The notes beneath the pieces are model-generated. The model saw only the letters and a program-made list of their open reading frames with translations. It had not been told where the DNA came from and made no database searches. DNA of 64,000 nucleotides, from the NCBI RefSeq assembly GCF_020176695.1, contig NZ_JAIWIA010000018.1:124001-188000 (forward strand). Reading direction: 5' to 3'. Positions 8,769 through 19,450 of this stretch are shown piece after piece (position 1 is the first letter of the stretch; each line of letters starts with the position of its first letter). Made by a program: the position numbers and the translations under genes. This stretch comes from Massilia sp. MS-15. GTDB lineage: Bacteria; Pseudomonadota; Gammaproteobacteria; Burkholderiales; Burkholderiaceae_D.

Positions 8769-9713
8769 TCAATCCGATGGAGCCAGCCTGCGCGCGGGAA
8801 GCGTTGCGCATAGCACCGTGCCGCCGCGCCGGCCCGCTTCCAGGCTCAGCCTGCCGCCCAGGGCCGCGGTACGTTCCCGCATGCCGTCGACGCCGCGGCC
8901 GCGGCCGGTCGCGGACTCGGACCCGCCGGGCCCGATTCCATCGTCCTCGACGCGCAGCACGGTCTCGCCAGCTGCCTCCACCAGCGAGACCCTGACCATG
9001 CTCGCCTGCGCATGCCGTCCCACATTCGACAGCGCTTCCTGCAGGACGCGGAACAGGACCACCTCGCTCTCCGGGTCGCAGCCGCCCTCGGATGCCAGGC
9101 CGGCATCGAAACGATAGTCCAGTCCGTGCAGGCGGGCAAACTCCGCCACGTGGCGCTCGGCGGCCTGGCGCAGACTCTGGCCAGGGGCGATCGGACGCAA
9201 GTCGCGAACGGCCGTTCGGACCGAGCGCAGCGCGGCGTCGAGGGTGCCGATCGCCTGGCTCAGCTTGTCGAAGAGGACGGCGGAGGTGCCACGCACCGCC
9301 GCCTGCTGGAGCGCCAGTTCGACCCGCAGCGCGAGCAGGCGATGGCCCAGCTCGTCATGCAGGTCGCGCGCGATGCGGGCCCGTTCGGCTTCGCGTACGG
9401 ACTCCTGCTGGCGGACCAGGCGGCATAGCACCTCGTGGCTGCCTGCCAGGGCGGCCTCGGCCTCGGCACGGGCGCCGCGCTCGGCCTGCAGCTGGCCGTC
9501 CAGGGCAAGGTAGCGATCGTGCGCGGCCTGGGCGCGGCGGTGCAGCAACAGGCCAAGGGCGGCGACAGCCAGGACCAGCAAGGTGGCCAGCGGCAACTCA
9601 GGCAGGGCGGCGCGCAAGCTGTTCCCGGCCAGGCTGGCAGCTGGCAAAGACACCGCGTCGCCCGGATGGGCAGCCACCCACGCTGGCGCGCCAATTAGGA
9701 ATAGAGTGAACAT
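8769..9713 (-). CDS. NarL/LiaS-type sensor histidine kinase, orphan
   Basis: A 314-residue kinase. Residues 1-15 and 41-58 are hydrophobic and probably anchor it in the membrane with a very short external part. A coiled region (75-110) leads into a HisKA_3 box with the phospho-acceptor H119 in RDLHDELGH. The ATPase domain has the N box (N230 in QEALSNVGRH), G1 (EDDGIGPGG near 257) and G2 (GRGRGVDGM near 271). These kinases normally act with a LuxR/NarL-type response regulator encoded next door, but none is present on either side. The 152-base gap to the diguanylate cyclase gene shows no obvious terminator, so co-transcription is possible. Confidence 0.88.
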   Translation of the reverse strand: MFTLFLIGAPAWVAAHPGDAVSLPAASLAGNSLRAALPELPLATLLVLAVAALGLLLHRRAQAAHDRYLALDGQLQAERGARAEAEAALAGSHEVLCRLVRQQESVREAERARIARDLHDELGHRLLALRVELALQQAAVRGTSAVLFDKLSQAIGTLDAALRSVRTAVRDLRPIAPGQSLRQAAERHVAEFARLHGLDYRFDAGLASEGGCDPESEVVLFRVLQEALSNVGRHAQASMVRVSLVEAAGETVLRVEDDGIGPGGSESATGRGRGVDGMRERTAALGGRLSLEAGRRGGTVLCATLPARRLAPSD

Positions 9714-9876
9714 GGTACTGGCATCCTTCTTACAGGCATTCGGAAGATTCCGTACGACCTTAGCGCTGCTTCGGCAAGTTAATCTTGCTTCTTCTCAACT
9801 TTTCAAGCGGTGGACCCGCGGGAGCGCTGCCGGCCCCCTCGTGTTGCGGGGATGGCGCGGGCGCCCGGGGGCAAGG

Positions 9877-9882
9877 TATAAT
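9877..9882 (+). promoter_or_regulatory. Perfect -10 hexamer before queE
   Basis: TATAAT lies 24 bases before the queE GTG. No good -35 hexamer is found 16-18 bases upstream. The short leader leaves no room for a preQ1 riboswitch. Confidence 0.5.
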
Positions 9883-9905
9883 GGAAGGTTGACGAGAGGC
9901 ATACC

Positions 9906-10541
9906 GTGACTTACAGCATCAAAGAGATCTTCTACACCCTGCAGGGCGAAGGCGCCCACGCGGGGCGGCCCGCCGTGTTCTGCCGTTTTTCCGGCTGCAA
10001 CCTGTGGACCGGCCGCGAAGCGGACCGCGCCAGCGCGGCGTGCAGCTTCTGCGACACTGATTTCGTCGGCACCGACGGCGAGCGGGGCGGCAAGTTCCGC
10101 GACCCGGACGCGCTGGCGGCCGAGATCGATGGCCTGTGGCCGGACACCCATGCTGCCAGCAAATATGTCGTGTTTACTGGCGGAGAACCGCTGCTGCAAC
10201 TGGACGCTGCGCTGATCGCGGCCATGCACGCGCGCGGCTTTACGATCGCGATCGAGACCAATGGCACACTGCCAGTGCCGGACGGCGTGGACTGGATCTG
10301 TGTCAGCCCGAAGATGGGCTCGACGCTGGTCGTCGGCCGCGGCAACGAGATCAAGGTCGTGGTCCCGCAGGCCGGCCAGGACCTGGCCGCCTACGAAGGA
10401 CTCGACTTCGAGCACTTCTACGTGCAGCCGATGGATGGCCCGCTGGCCGCCCACAATACCCGCATGGCGATCGAGACCTGCCGCCGCAACCCGAAGTGGA
10501 AGCTCAGCCTCCAGACCCACAAACTCCTGCAAATTCCCTGA
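9906..10541 (+). CDS. queE: 7-carboxy-7-deazaguanine synthase
   Basis: This 211-residue radical-SAM enzyme converts 6-carboxy-tetrahydropterin to 7-carboxy-7-deazaguanine in the queuosine pathway. The cluster-binding cysteines are C31, C46 and C49, the CX14CX2C spacing typical of QueE instead of the usual CX3CX2C. The start YSIKEIFYTLQGEG is also characteristic, as is VFTGGEPLLQ. The start is GTG with a GAGAGG about 6 bases upstream. It is followed after 28 bases by queD, the preceding pathway step, and probably forms an operon with queD and tadA. queC and queF are not in the window. Confidence 0.95.
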   Translation: MTYSIKEIFYTLQGEGAHAGRPAVFCRFSGCNLWTGREADRASAACSFCDTDFVGTDGERGGKFRDPDALAAEIDGLWPDTHAASKYVVFTGGEPLLQLDAALIAAMHARGFTIAIETNGTLPVPDGVDWICVSPKMGSTLVVGRGNEIKVVVPQAGQDLAAYEGLDFEHFYVQPMDGPLAAHNTRMAIETCRRNPKWKLSLQTHKLLQIP

Positions 10542-10569
10542 ATCCCAGATTTCCTGTCTCCGAGCTGAC

Positions 10570-11542
<973 letters not shown>

Positions 11543-11661
11543 GCGCCGGACCCGCCCGCGGCGCGTCCCATGTTTGCTTGCATGCCAAACCCAGCGCATA
11601 ATCGTGCAATATCCTGCTGGATGTTGACATTCGCGTAGGTGCCACCCTGGGGAGACATGCC

Positions 11662-12114
11662 ATGCCTGCTTTCACCAAACAATGGTTGCTGGATACCGGT
11701 TTCGCGGAAGTCCCCACATACTGGCCCGCCGAACCAGGCGACATGCTGTTTCGTGTGTTTGGCGACAAGAAGAAACTGCTTGGCGCCTGCTATTCGTTCG
11801 AAGTGCCGCGCTGCGTGTCGGAGGCGGAGTGGGATGCGAATATCGTCAAGTGGGACAATCTGTGTCGGTATGTCGCCAGGTTCAGGGTACTCGGCCATAT
11901 TCCGATGTGGGTCGGCCGCATCGATCAGGATTTCTCCCGCCATGGGAGGGAAGAAGGGGTCGGCCCGGTCATCGGCGGCAATCCCCATGCGGTGCAGGCC
12001 TGGATGGAGCCCACGCAAGCCAACTTCATCAAGCTCGAACTCGTCGAGCCCGTGCGCCTGCTGCTGCAGGACAGGACGGTCGTGGCGAACCGCCATCCCA
12101 ACCAGGTTCACTGA
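11662..12114 (+). CDS. Hypothetical 150-residue protein
   Basis: The frame begins MPAFTKQWLLDTGF after a GGGGAGACATGCC leader that serves as ribosome-binding site. The product is soluble and aromatic-rich (YWPAEPGD, WDNLCRYVARF, HIPMWVGRIDQDF), with no signal peptide. I do not recognise the family. It stands alone between the tadA operon and the hydrolase gene, with 119 and 212 bases of non-coding sequence either side. Codon use fits the genome. Confidence 0.65.
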   Translation: MPAFTKQWLLDTGFAEVPTYWPAEPGDMLFRVFGDKKKLLGACYSFEVPRCVSEAEWDANIVKWDNLCRYVARFRVLGHIPMWVGRIDQDFSRHGREEGVGPVIGGNPHAVQAWMEPTQANFIKLELVEPVRLLLQDRTVVANRHPNQVH

Positions 12115-12326
12115 GACGCCGGTCGGGCGCCCGCCGCGCCATTGCCAGCCCGTGCGCAATGGTGTGCCAGCAATCTCGTAAGATTGGTCGTACGGCAGGA
12201 CGAGCGCCGCCGATCTTGCGAAGGTGATATGCTGCTTACAAGTCGACCAAGCCTTGGCACAGGCTGGCGCCGACCCAAACTCCGATCAGCTGCCGCCGCG
12301 CCCAAGCCGGCGCCGAGATTGCCGCC

Positions 12327-13253
12327 ATGCCTACGCTGAACGCCAACGGAATTCGCATCGCCTTCGACACTGCGGGCGACCCCAAAGCTCCGCCGCTGCT
12401 GCTGGTGCATGGGCTCGGGATGCAGCTGAGTGCCTGGCCCGATGAAGTCGTCGAAGGCCTCGTCGAACTCGGCTTCTATGTGATCCGCTTCGACAACCGC
12501 GATTGCGGGCTATCCACCAAGTTCGAGGGAGCCGGTGTTCCCAACCTGACCCTGGCCTGGCTCAAGTCGCGGCTCGGCTGGCCGCTGCGTCCCGCTTACC
12601 GGCTCGAGGACATGGCCGAGGACGCGCTCGGCGTGCTGTCCGCGCTCGGCGTGGCGCGCGCCCATGTGGTCGGGGTCTCGATGGGTGGCATGATCGCCCA
12701 GATCCTCGCGGCCCGCCATCCCCGGCGCATCCTGAGCCTGACCTCGATCATGTCGAGCAGCGGCCGGCGTGGCCTGCCCGGCCCGGAGCGCAAGGTGGGC
12801 AAGCTGCTGCTGCGCCGGCCGGCCAATCCGGCCGACATCGAGAGCATCATCGACCACGGTGTGGACGTCATGCGCGCCATCGGCAGCCCGGCCTATCCGA
12901 CGCCCGAACGGCTGCTGCGCAAGCGGGTCGCACGCTCGGTGCGGCGTAGTTATTGCCCGGGCGGCATAGCGCGCCAGATGCTGGCCATCGCCGCTTCCGG
13001 CGACCGCTGCGCCCAGCTGGCCGCCATCGGCGTGCCGGCACTGGTGATCCATGGCGCCGCCGACCCCCTGGTGCCGCCCGCCTGCGGCGAGGATACGGCA
13101 AGCCGCATTCCCGGCGCCCGCCTCGAGATCATCGAGGGCATGGGCCACGACCTGCCGCCGCAGCTGGTCGAACGGCTCCTCGCCTTGATCGACGCCCACG
13201 CCAGGGGTAAGATGTTGCCGGATTCGACACCACGCTTATTCGTCAAGCAATAG
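12327..13253 (+). CDS. Alpha/beta hydrolase
   Basis: A 308-residue alpha/beta-hydrolase-fold protein. It has the oxyanion HGLG motif (28-31), the nucleophile elbow G116-V-S118-M-G-G, a likely acid D246 (HGAADPLVP) and the catalytic H274 (GMGHDLP). FDNRDCGLS at 55-63 is typical of the aclacinomycin methylesterase (RdmC)-like and related esterase subgroup. No signal peptide, so cytosolic. The actual ester substrate cannot be told. The LD-carboxypeptidase gene starts 23 bases downstream, so the two may be co-transcribed. Confidence 0.88.
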   Translation: MPTLNANGIRIAFDTAGDPKAPPLLLVHGLGMQLSAWPDEVVEGLVELGFYVIRFDNRDCGLSTKFEGAGVPNLTLAWLKSRLGWPLRPAYRLEDMAEDALGVLSALGVARAHVVGVSMGGMIAQILAARHPRRILSLTSIMSSSGRRGLPGPERKVGKLLLRRPANPADIESIIDHGVDVMRAIGSPAYPTPERLLRKRVARSVRRSYCPGGIARQMLAIAASGDRCAQLAAIGVPALVIHGAADPLVPPACGEDTASRIPGARLEIIEGMGHDLPPQLVERLLALIDAHARGKMLPDSTPRLFVKQ

Positions 13254-13276
13254 TCGTCACTCACACCTCCTACACA

Positions 13277-14206
13277 GTGATCACCCAACAAATCGGCATC
13301 GCCATCGTGGCCCCGGCCGGCCAGGCGCTCGACCCACGCGCGGTCGAGCGCGGCGTGGCCCGCCTCGAACAGCACGGCTGCCTGGTCCACAATTATTACG
13401 AACACGGCGCCGCCCACCAGCGCTTCGGCGGCAGCGACGAGGGCCGCCTGGCGCAGTTGCAGGCGGCGATCGCCGATCCCGACATCCAGCTCATCATGGC
13501 GGTGCGTGGGGGCTACGGCTGCTCGCGCCTGCTGCCACAGATCGACTACGAGGCCCTGGCCGCGAGCGGCAAGCTGGTGGTCGGTTTTTCCGACATTACC
13601 GCGATCCACATGGCCCTGATGGCGCGCACCGGCGCGCTCAGCTATGCCGGCCCGATGCTGGCCGTCGATTTCGGCCTGCCCGAACCGGTGCAGTTCACGC
13701 TGGACGACTTCTGGCGCTGCCTGTCCGGACCGGGCCACTTGATCAGCGAGTCGGTCGCCGGCAACCCGCGCATCCAGGAAGAGGGCAGGGTCTGGGGCGG
13801 CAACCTGGCGATGGTTGTCTCGCTGCTCGGTACGCCGTATTTCCCGCGCATCGAAGACGGCATCCTGTGGGTGGAAGACGTGGCCGAACACCCCTATCGG
13901 GTCGAGCGCCTGCTGCTGCAACTGCACCATGCGGGCGTGCTGGAGCGCCAGCGCGCCCTGGTGCTGGGCGATTTTTCGGGCTACCAGCTGGCACCGAACG
14001 ACAATGGCTACGATTTCGCCAGCATGCTGGCCCACCTGCGTGCGACGCTGCCGATTCCGGTCCTGACCGGCCTGAGCTTCGGCCACATCGCGCGCCGCGT
14101 CACCATTCCCTTCGGCGCCCAGGGCCGGCTGGTCTCGGATGCCGAGGGCTTCCGCCTGGCGCTGTCGGACTACCCGACCCTGCGCAGTGCCTCCGCCCAG
14201 CCGTGA
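13277..14206 (+). CDS. ldcA: Muramoyltetrapeptide (LD-)carboxypeptidase
   Basis: A peptidase family S66 member of 309 residues, the family's usual length. It removes the terminal D-alanine from recycled murein tetrapeptides in the cytosol. Visible signatures are MAVRGGYGCSRLLPQID and the nucleophile S105 in VGFSDITAIH. The acidic member of the triad is probably in the VEDVAEHPYRVERLL segment and the His in SFGHIARRVTIPFG. The start is GTG at 13277; no ATG fits the conserved IGIAIVAPAG start. It has no signal peptide, as expected of a cytosolic recycling enzyme. Confidence 0.92.
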   Translation: MITQQIGIAIVAPAGQALDPRAVERGVARLEQHGCLVHNYYEHGAAHQRFGGSDEGRLAQLQAAIADPDIQLIMAVRGGYGCSRLLPQIDYEALAASGKLVVGFSDITAIHMALMARTGALSYAGPMLAVDFGLPEPVQFTLDDFWRCLSGPGHLISESVAGNPRIQEEGRVWGGNLAMVVSLLGTPYFPRIEDGILWVEDVAEHPYRVERLLLQLHHAGVLERQRALVLGDFSGYQLAPNDNGYDFASMLAHLRATLPIPVLTGLSFGHIARRVTIPFGAQGRLVSDAEGFRLALSDYPTLRSASAQP

Positions 14207-14247
14207 AGGCATGACAGGGGCGCCGGTGGCCTTTGCCATGGGAGAAA

Positions 14248-14256
14248 TGGTAGAAT
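14248..14256 (+). promoter_or_regulatory. Extended -10 promoter element before ybiT
   Basis: TGG followed by TAGAAT forms an extended -10 about 50 bases before the ybiT GTG. No convincing -35 was found. Confidence 0.4.
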
Positions 14257-14307
14257 CACGGGTTATCCGGCAACACCGTTGCTAACTCCGCTTCTAAAGG
14301 TTTACTA

Positions 14308-15909
14308 GTGCTATCCACTGCCAATATCACGATGCAATTCGGCGCCAAGCCGCTATTCGAGAACATTTCCGTCAAGTTCGGCGAAGGCAACCGCTACGGC
14401 TTGATCGGCGCCAACGGCTGCGGCAAGTCGACCTTCATGAAGATCCTGGGCGGCGACCTCGAACCTTCGGCCGGCAACGTCAGCCTCGATCCGGGCGAGC
14501 GCCTCGGCAAGCTCCGCCAGGACCAGTTCGCCTATGAAGATGTGCGCGTGCTGGACGTCGTCATGATGGGCCACACCGAGCTGTGGAACGCCATCTCCGA
14601 GCGCGATGCGATCTACGCGAACCCGGAAGCGACCGACGAAGACTACATGCGCGCCGCAGACCTGGAAGGCAAGGTCGCCGAATACGACGGCTACTCGGCC
14701 GAAGCGCGCGCCGGCGAACTGCTGCTCGGCCTGGACATCGCCAGCGAGCTGCACCAGGGCCCGATGAGCGCCGTGGCGCCCGGCTGGAAGCTGCGCGTGC
14801 TGCTGGCTCAGGCCCTGTTCTCGAATCCGGACATCCTGCTGCTCGACGAACCGACCAACAACCTGGACATCAACACGATCCGCTGGCTGGAAGACATCCT
14901 CAACCAGCGCAACTCGACGATGATCATCATCTCGCACGATCGTCACTTCCTGAACCAGGTCTGCACCCACGTGGCCGACATGGACTATGGCACGCTGAAG
15001 GTGTACCCGGGCAACTACGACGACTACATGCTGGCCTCGACCCAGGCACGCAACCAGCAACTGGCGAACAATGCCAAGGCCAAGGAAAAGGTCGCCGAGC
15101 TGCAGGACTTCGTGCGCCGCTTCTCGGCCAACAAGTCCAAGGCGCGCCAGGCGACCTCGCGCGCCAAGATGATCGACAAGATCAAGATCGAGGAATTCAA
15201 GCCGTCCTCGCGCGCCTATCCGTTCGTGCGCTTCGAGGGCGAGAAGAAGCTGCACCGCCTGGCGGTGGAGACCGAAGGCCTGAGCAAATCCTACGATCGC
15301 ACGCTGTTCAAGAACTTCTCGATCATGGTCGAGGCGGGCGAGCGCATCGCCATCATCGGCGCCAACGGCGCCGGCAAGACGACGCTGCTGCGCTGCATCG
15401 GCGGCCAGGAGATCACGGGCCTGGCGGCCGACCAGGGCCGCGTCAAGTGGGCCGAGAACGCCAATGTCGGCTACATGCCGCAGGATCCGACCGAGGAATT
15501 CGCCGGCGGCGAGAACCTCACCGACTGGATGGGCCAGTGGACGCAGGAAGGCGACGATGACCAGGCCGTGCGTTCGATCCTGGGCCGCCTGCTGTTCGGC
15601 GGCGACGAAGTCAAGAAATCGGTCAAGGTGCTGTCCGGCGGCGAGAAGGGCCGCATGATGTACGGCAAGCTGATGCTGGGCCGTCACAACGTGCTGCTGC
15701 TCGACGAACCGACCAACCACATGGACATGGAGTCGATCGAGTCGCTCAACATCGCCCTCGACAAGTACGCCGGCACCATGATCTTCGTCTCGCACGACCG
15801 CGAATTCGTGTCCTCGCTGGCCACCCGCATCCTCGAGATCCGCGCGGACGAGATCGTCGATTTCCGCGGCAACTATGAAGAGTACCTGACCAGCCAGGGT
15901 ATTGCCTAA
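14308..15909 (+). CDS. ybiT: ABC-F family ATPase YbiT
   Basis: This 533-residue protein has two ABC ATPase domains and no membrane segments, so it is a ribosome-associated ABC-F factor, not a transporter. It aligns from end to end with remembered E. coli YbiT ([19 protein letters not shown] and the ending [12 protein letters not shown]). Both Walker A motifs ([18 protein letters not shown]) and both Walker B motifs (LLLDEPTN) are present. The first signature motif is degenerate and the second is LSGGEKGR. The inter-domain linker (about 245-300) is basic, as usual for ABC-F. The GTG start has AAAGG 8 bases upstream. Its precise translational role is not settled in the family. Confidence 0.95.
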   Translation: MLSTANITMQFGAKPLFENISVKFGEGNRYGLIGANGCGKSTFMKILGGDLEPSAGNVSLDPGERLGKLRQDQFAYEDVRVLDVVMMGHTELWNAISERDAIYANPEATDEDYMRAADLEGKVAEYDGYSAEARAGELLLGLDIASELHQGPMSAVAPGWKLRVLLAQALFSNPDILLLDEPTNNLDINTIRWLEDILNQRNSTMIIISHDRHFLNQVCTHVADMDYGTLKVYPGNYDDYMLASTQARNQQLANNAKAKEKVAELQDFVRRFSANKSKARQATSRAKMIDKIKIEEFKPSSRAYPFVRFEGEKKLHRLAVETEGLSKSYDRTLFKNFSIMVEAGERIAIIGANGAGKTTLLRCIGGQEITGLAADQGRVKWAENANVGYMPQDPTEEFAGGENLTDWMGQWTQEGDDDQAVRSILGRLLFGGDEVKKSVKVLSGGEKGRMMYGKLMLGRHNVLLLDEPTNHMDMESIESLNIALDKYAGTMIFVSHDREFVSSLATRILEIRADEIVDFRGNYEEYLTSQGIA

Positions 15910-15914
15910 GCTGT

Positions 15915-16025
15915 CGTAGGGTGGGCGGCTTCGCCGCCCACGCGTTCAAAATACGTCATGTTGGCCCGCGCAGCGGATGGCATCCGTGCGTTGGACGCGT
16001 GGGCGGGAGACCCGCCCACCCTACG
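15915..16025. repeat. REP/BIME-like inverted repeat between ybiT and nadA
   Basis: Left arm 15915-15944 and right arm 15996-16025 are 30 bases each and pair at 25 positions: CGTAGGGTGGGCGG at one end and CGCGTGGGCGG/CCGCCCACGCG at the other. Each arm is itself a small hairpin with differing centres. The 51-base spacer has no coding potential. The element resembles the GTAGGGTGGGC intergenic repeats widespread in proteobacteria. It may act as a transcript end or mRNA-stabilising structure; no other copy was seen in this window. Confidence 0.75.
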
Positions 16026-16052
16026 GTCCAGGGCTCAAGGGAGACAAGCCTT

Positions 16053-17201
16053 ATGATTACCGCACCCATCAAGACTTACGAATACGACCGCCCCCAGGTC
16101 GGCGAGGCCTGCACCATCAACCCGGCAACCGCCGAAGCGTGGGCGCGCGTCCCCGCGACGCCGACCGCGAGTGAAAAGGCCGAACTGAAGGACCGCATCA
16201 GACGCCTGCTGAAGGAACGCGACGCGGTGCTGGTCGCCCACTACTATGTGGACGCCGAGCTGCAGGACCTGGCCGAGGAAACCGGCGGCTGTGTCTCCGA
16301 TTCGCTCGAGATGGCGCGCTTCGGACGCGACCACCCGGCCCGGACCCTGGTCGTGGCCGGGGTGCGCTTCATGGGCGAATCGGCCAAGATCCTGAGCCCG
16401 GAAAAGACCATCCTGATGCCGGACCTGGACGCGACCTGCTCGTTGGACCTGGGCTGCCCGGCCGATGAGTTCGCGGCCTTCTGCGACCAGCACCCGGACC
16501 GCACCGTGGTGGTGTACGCCAACACCTCCGCCGCGGTCAAGGCGCGCGCCGACTGGATGGTGACCTCGTCGATCGGCCTGGACATCGTCCGGCACCTGCA
16601 TGCGCAGGGCAAGAAAATCCTGTGGGCGCCCGACCGCCACCTGGGCGCCTACATCCAGAAGCAGACCGGCGCCGACATGCTGCTGTGGCAGGGTTCCTGC
16701 CTGGTGCACGACGAATTCAAGGGCGTCGAACTCGACCTGTTGAAGAGCGAGTACCCGGAGGCGAAGGTGCTGGTCCATCCGGAGTCGCCGGCTTCCGTGG
16801 TGGCCCAGGCCGACGTGGTCGGCTCCACCACCCAGCTGATCGACGCCGCCGTGAAGCTGCCGGCGACGACCTTCATCGTCGCCACCGACAACGGCATCCT
16901 GCACAAGATGCGCGCGGCGGCGCCGGGCAAGCACTTCATCGAGGCCCCGACCGCCGGCAACAGCGCCACCTGCAAGAGCTGCGCGCACTGCCCATGGATG
17001 GCCATGAATGGCCTGAAGAACCTGGCGGACGCGCTCGAGACCGGCGCCAACGAAGTGCTGGTCGACCCGGAAGTCGGGCGCCAGGCCAAGCGCGCGATCG
17101 ACCGCATGCTCGATTTCGCGGCCGCCAAGAAGGCCAGTGCCCTGCCCAGCGGCGCCCTGGAGCACAACACCCAACTGTTCAATGGAGTAGGTCCCGCATG
17201 A
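16053..17201 (+). CDS. nadA: Quinolinate synthase
   Basis: NadA condenses iminoaspartate with dihydroxyacetone phosphate to quinolinate, the second step of de novo NAD synthesis. The 382-residue protein carries the cysteines expected for its [4Fe-4S] cluster: C129 (DATCSL), C216 (WQGSCLVH) and the C307-xx-C310-xx-C313 cluster ([10 protein letters not shown]). The VAHYYVD and [12 protein letters not shown] segments are also typical. The open frame continues upstream through the repeat element, but the ATG at 16053, after AAGGGAGACAAGCC, is the supported start. Its TGA overlaps the nadC ATG (ATGA), so the two are translationally coupled. Confidence 0.96.
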   Translation: MITAPIKTYEYDRPQVGEACTINPATAEAWARVPATPTASEKAELKDRIRRLLKERDAVLVAHYYVDAELQDLAEETGGCVSDSLEMARFGRDHPARTLVVAGVRFMGESAKILSPEKTILMPDLDATCSLDLGCPADEFAAFCDQHPDRTVVVYANTSAAVKARADWMVTSSIGLDIVRHLHAQGKKILWAPDRHLGAYIQKQTGADMLLWQGSCLVHDEFKGVELDLLKSEYPEAKVLVHPESPASVVAQADVVGSTTQLIDAAVKLPATTFIVATDNGILHKMRAAAPGKHFIEAPTAGNSATCKSCAHCPWMAMNGLKNLADALETGANEVLVDPEVGRQAKRAIDRMLDFAAAKKASALPSGALEHNTQLFNGVGPA

Positions 17202-18070
17202 CGACGCTGCGCAATCCGCACGACCAATTCGACGAGAAACTGCAGTCGGCCTTCGAGGCCAATATCCTGGCGGCGCTGCTGGAAGACGTCGGCACCGGCG
17301 ACCTGACCGGCAAGCTGGTGCCGGCCGACACCCGGGTGCGGGCGCGCGTGATCGTGCGCGAACAGGCCGTGCTGTGCGGCGCGCCCTGGTTCGAGGGCGT
17401 GATGCTGGCGGTGGATCCGGACATCGCGATCGACTGGCAGTATGCGGAAGGCGACCTGATGGCGACCGATTCCGTGGTCTGCCACATCGAAGCCAGCCCG
17501 CGCTCCCTGCTCACCGCCGAGCGCGCGGCCCTCAACTTCATGCAACTGCTGTCGGGCGTGGCCAGCGCCACCCGCCGCTACGTCGACCTGATTGCCGGCA
17601 CCGGGGCAGCCATCCTCGATACCCGCAAGACCCTGCCGGGCCTGCGCCAGGCACAGAAATACGCGGTGCGCGTCGGCGGCGGCCAGAACCAGCGCATGGC
17701 GCTCTACGACGGCATCCTGATCAAGGAAAACCATATCGCGGCTGCGGGCGGCATCCGCGCCGCGCTGGACGCGGCGACGGCCCTGGCCTCGGGCGCCCCG
17801 GTGCAGATCGAGGTCGAGAACCTGGACGAGCTGGAGCAGGCGCTGGGCGCCGGCGCCCAGTCCATCCTGCTCGACAACTTCGACCTCGGGATGATGCGCG
17901 AGGCGGTGCGCATCAACGCCGGCCGCGCCCTGCTGGAAGCCTCGGGCGGCATCAAGCTGGAAACCGCGCGCGCCATCGCCGAGACCGGGGTCGACCGGGT
18001 CTCGGTGGGCGGCCTGACCAAGGACGTGCGCGCCACCGACTATTCGCTTCGGATCGTGGGCGCAGCATGA
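17198..18070 (+). CDS. nadC: Nicotinate-nucleotide pyrophosphorylase (carboxylating)
   Basis: NadC converts quinolinate and PRPP to nicotinate mononucleotide, following NadA in de novo NAD synthesis. The 290-residue protein shows [12 protein letters not shown] near the start, then [17 protein letters not shown] and [20 protein letters not shown], which bind quinolinate and phosphate. EVENLDEL and LEASGGI follow as strands of the barrel. It overlaps nadA at its start and the next small membrane gene at its end by ATGA, so three genes form a tight unit. Confidence 0.96.
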   Translation: MTTLRNPHDQFDEKLQSAFEANILAALLEDVGTGDLTGKLVPADTRVRARVIVREQAVLCGAPWFEGVMLAVDPDIAIDWQYAEGDLMATDSVVCHIEASPRSLLTAERAALNFMQLLSGVASATRRYVDLIAGTGAAILDTRKTLPGLRQAQKYAVRVGGGQNQRMALYDGILIKENHIAAAGGIRAALDAATALASGAPVQIEVENLDELEQALGAGAQSILLDNFDLGMMREAVRINAGRALLEASGGIKLETARAIAETGVDRVSVGGLTKDVRATDYSLRIVGAA

Positions 18071-18390
18071 TGGACTGGAGCAGACTGCGTATCGCGACCG
18101 GCGCCCGGATCCTGTGGCTGGCCCTGGGCCTGCTGCTGGGCTTGCCAACCCTGGCCAATGGCCTGCAAACCGGCAGCAGCGCCGACCTGTGCTTCGGCAT
18201 CGGCATGGTGCTGGTCGGCGTGCGGGGCTTCCTGCGTCCCGTGATGTTCGGCAAGGCCGTGCGGATGGAGATGGACCCGCGCACCGCCCAGGTCTCGATC
18301 GGCACGCCGATGCTGCACGGCGCCCTGTCGCTGGTGATTTTCCTGGCGCTGGCGGCCGGCATCGCCATCCGCTACGTCCTGAAGGGCTGA
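18067..18390 (+). CDS. Small hypothetical membrane protein downstream of nadC
   Basis: A 107-residue protein with hydrophobic segments at about 12-32 (ARILWLALGLLLGLPTLANGL), 40-58 and 84-104. I do not recognise a family. Its ATG overlaps the nadC TGA, implying translational coupling to NAD synthesis genes; a functional link is only suggested by this. The frame is open well upstream of 18067 but that part overlaps nadC. It ends 25 bases before the stop of the convergent hydrolase gene. Confidence 0.75.
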   Translation: MMDWSRLRIATGARILWLALGLLLGLPTLANGLQTGSSADLCFGIGMVLVGVRGFLRPVMFGKAVRMEMDPRTAQVSIGTPMLHGALSLVIFLALAAGIAIRYVLKG

Positions 18391-18415
18391 TCGCCGGCTT
18401 CCTGCGGCGGCCGGT

Positions 18416-19450
18416 TCAGACCCCGCTCTCGCTCGCCCGGGCCAACGCTTCCGCCTCCGGCGAGCGCAGGTGCAGCGGCTCGCCCACCCGGGCGGCGATC
18501 GCGTCGATCGCCGCCATTACCCGGTCCGGATGCGCGTAATGGCTCATGTGGCCAACGCCCGGCGCCAGTTCCAGCGCGCTGTCAGGCAGGCGCTCGTGCA
18601 GGCGTTCCGACTGGTGACCGGTATCGACCACGCGGTCGCGGGTGCCGGCCAGGATCACGGCCGGCACCTTCAGTTCGCCATAGTGCCGCGACATCGCCAG
18701 TGCGGACGGGATCATGAGCGCCGTCTCTGCCGCACTGGCACGCAGCTGACCCGGCCGCAATGCCATCCAGACAGGAAAGGCACGGAAGCGCCCCGGCACC
18801 GGCAGCGGCGCGAACATGCGTTTCGCCATCCCCGGCCACAGCAGGCGCGACACCAGCGGCGCTATGGTGTAGCGCAGCAAGTCCCCAAGCAGCGGAACGG
18901 CCGGTTGGGTCGAGGTCGCCACATCGAGCCGCATGCTCGGATAGTAGTAGCCCGACAGCAGCACCAGGCCGCGCACGAAGTCCGGCTGCTGCAGGCCCAT
19001 CGCCAGCGCGACCATCGTTCCCCAGGAATGGCCCAGTACGATCGCGCTTTCCACGCCGAGCTGCGCGAGCGCGCGCAGCAGCAGCGCCGCCTGCTTCTCC
19101 GGCGTCCACACGGTGCTGCGCGGGCGCTCGCTGTAGCCGAAACCGGGCCGGTCGAAGGCGATCACGCGGTAATGCGCGGCGGCCTCCTGCAACAGGCCGC
19201 AGGTCTCGAAATCCTTTGCATACACCCCATTGCCGTGCAGCATCACCAGGACCGGACCGCTGCCGCGTTCCAGGTAGTGCAGGCGCAGGCCATCGACCTC
19301 GACGAAGCGCCCTGCGGGCGGGTTGTCCCGTTCCGCCTGCGCGGCTTTTGCGCGCACGTAGAAGAAGGATGCCGCCAGGCCGAGGCCGGCGAGCAGGGCG
19401 CCGCTGTGCAGGCCGCCGCGCGGCTTGCTGGATGAACGTGAAGCAATCAC
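18416..19450 (-). CDS. Alpha/beta hydrolase, membrane-anchored
   Basis: A 344-residue alpha/beta hydrolase with an N-terminal hydrophobic anchor (about 14-32). It has the oxyanion HGNG (72-75), the nucleophile elbow G140-H-S142-W-G, and a catalytic His in GVGHMSHY. AFDRPGFGYSERP at 98-110 is typical of epoxide hydrolase/haloperoxidase-like members. The GTG start at 19450 overlaps the sirtuin TGA as GTGA, so it is translationally coupled to the sirtuin; the much longer open frame upstream lies inside the sirtuin gene. Substrate unknown. Deacylated products of the sirtuin are one conceivable link, but that is speculation. Confidence 0.85.
   Translation of the reverse strand: MIASRSSSKPRGGLHSGALLAGLGLAASFFYVRAKAAQAERDNPPAGRFVEVDGLRLHYLERGSGPVLVMLHGNGVYAKDFETCGLLQEAAAHYRVIAFDRPGFGYSERPRSTVWTPEKQAALLLRALAQLGVESAIVLGHSWGTMVALAMGLQQPDFVRGLVLLSGYYYPSMRLDVATSTQPAVPLLGDLLRYTIAPLVSRLLWPGMAKRMFAPLPVPGRFRAFPVWMALRPGQLRASAAETALMIPSALAMSRHYGELKVPAVILAGTRDRVVDTGHQSERLHERLPDSALELAPGVGHMSHYAHPDRVMAAIDAIAARVGEPLHLRSPEAEALARASESGV

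Noticed and set aside
9840..9905. preQ1 riboswitch before queE
   Set aside because: The -10 hexamer lies 24 bases before the start codon, leaving no room for an aptamer, and no pseudoknot-like sequence is seen.
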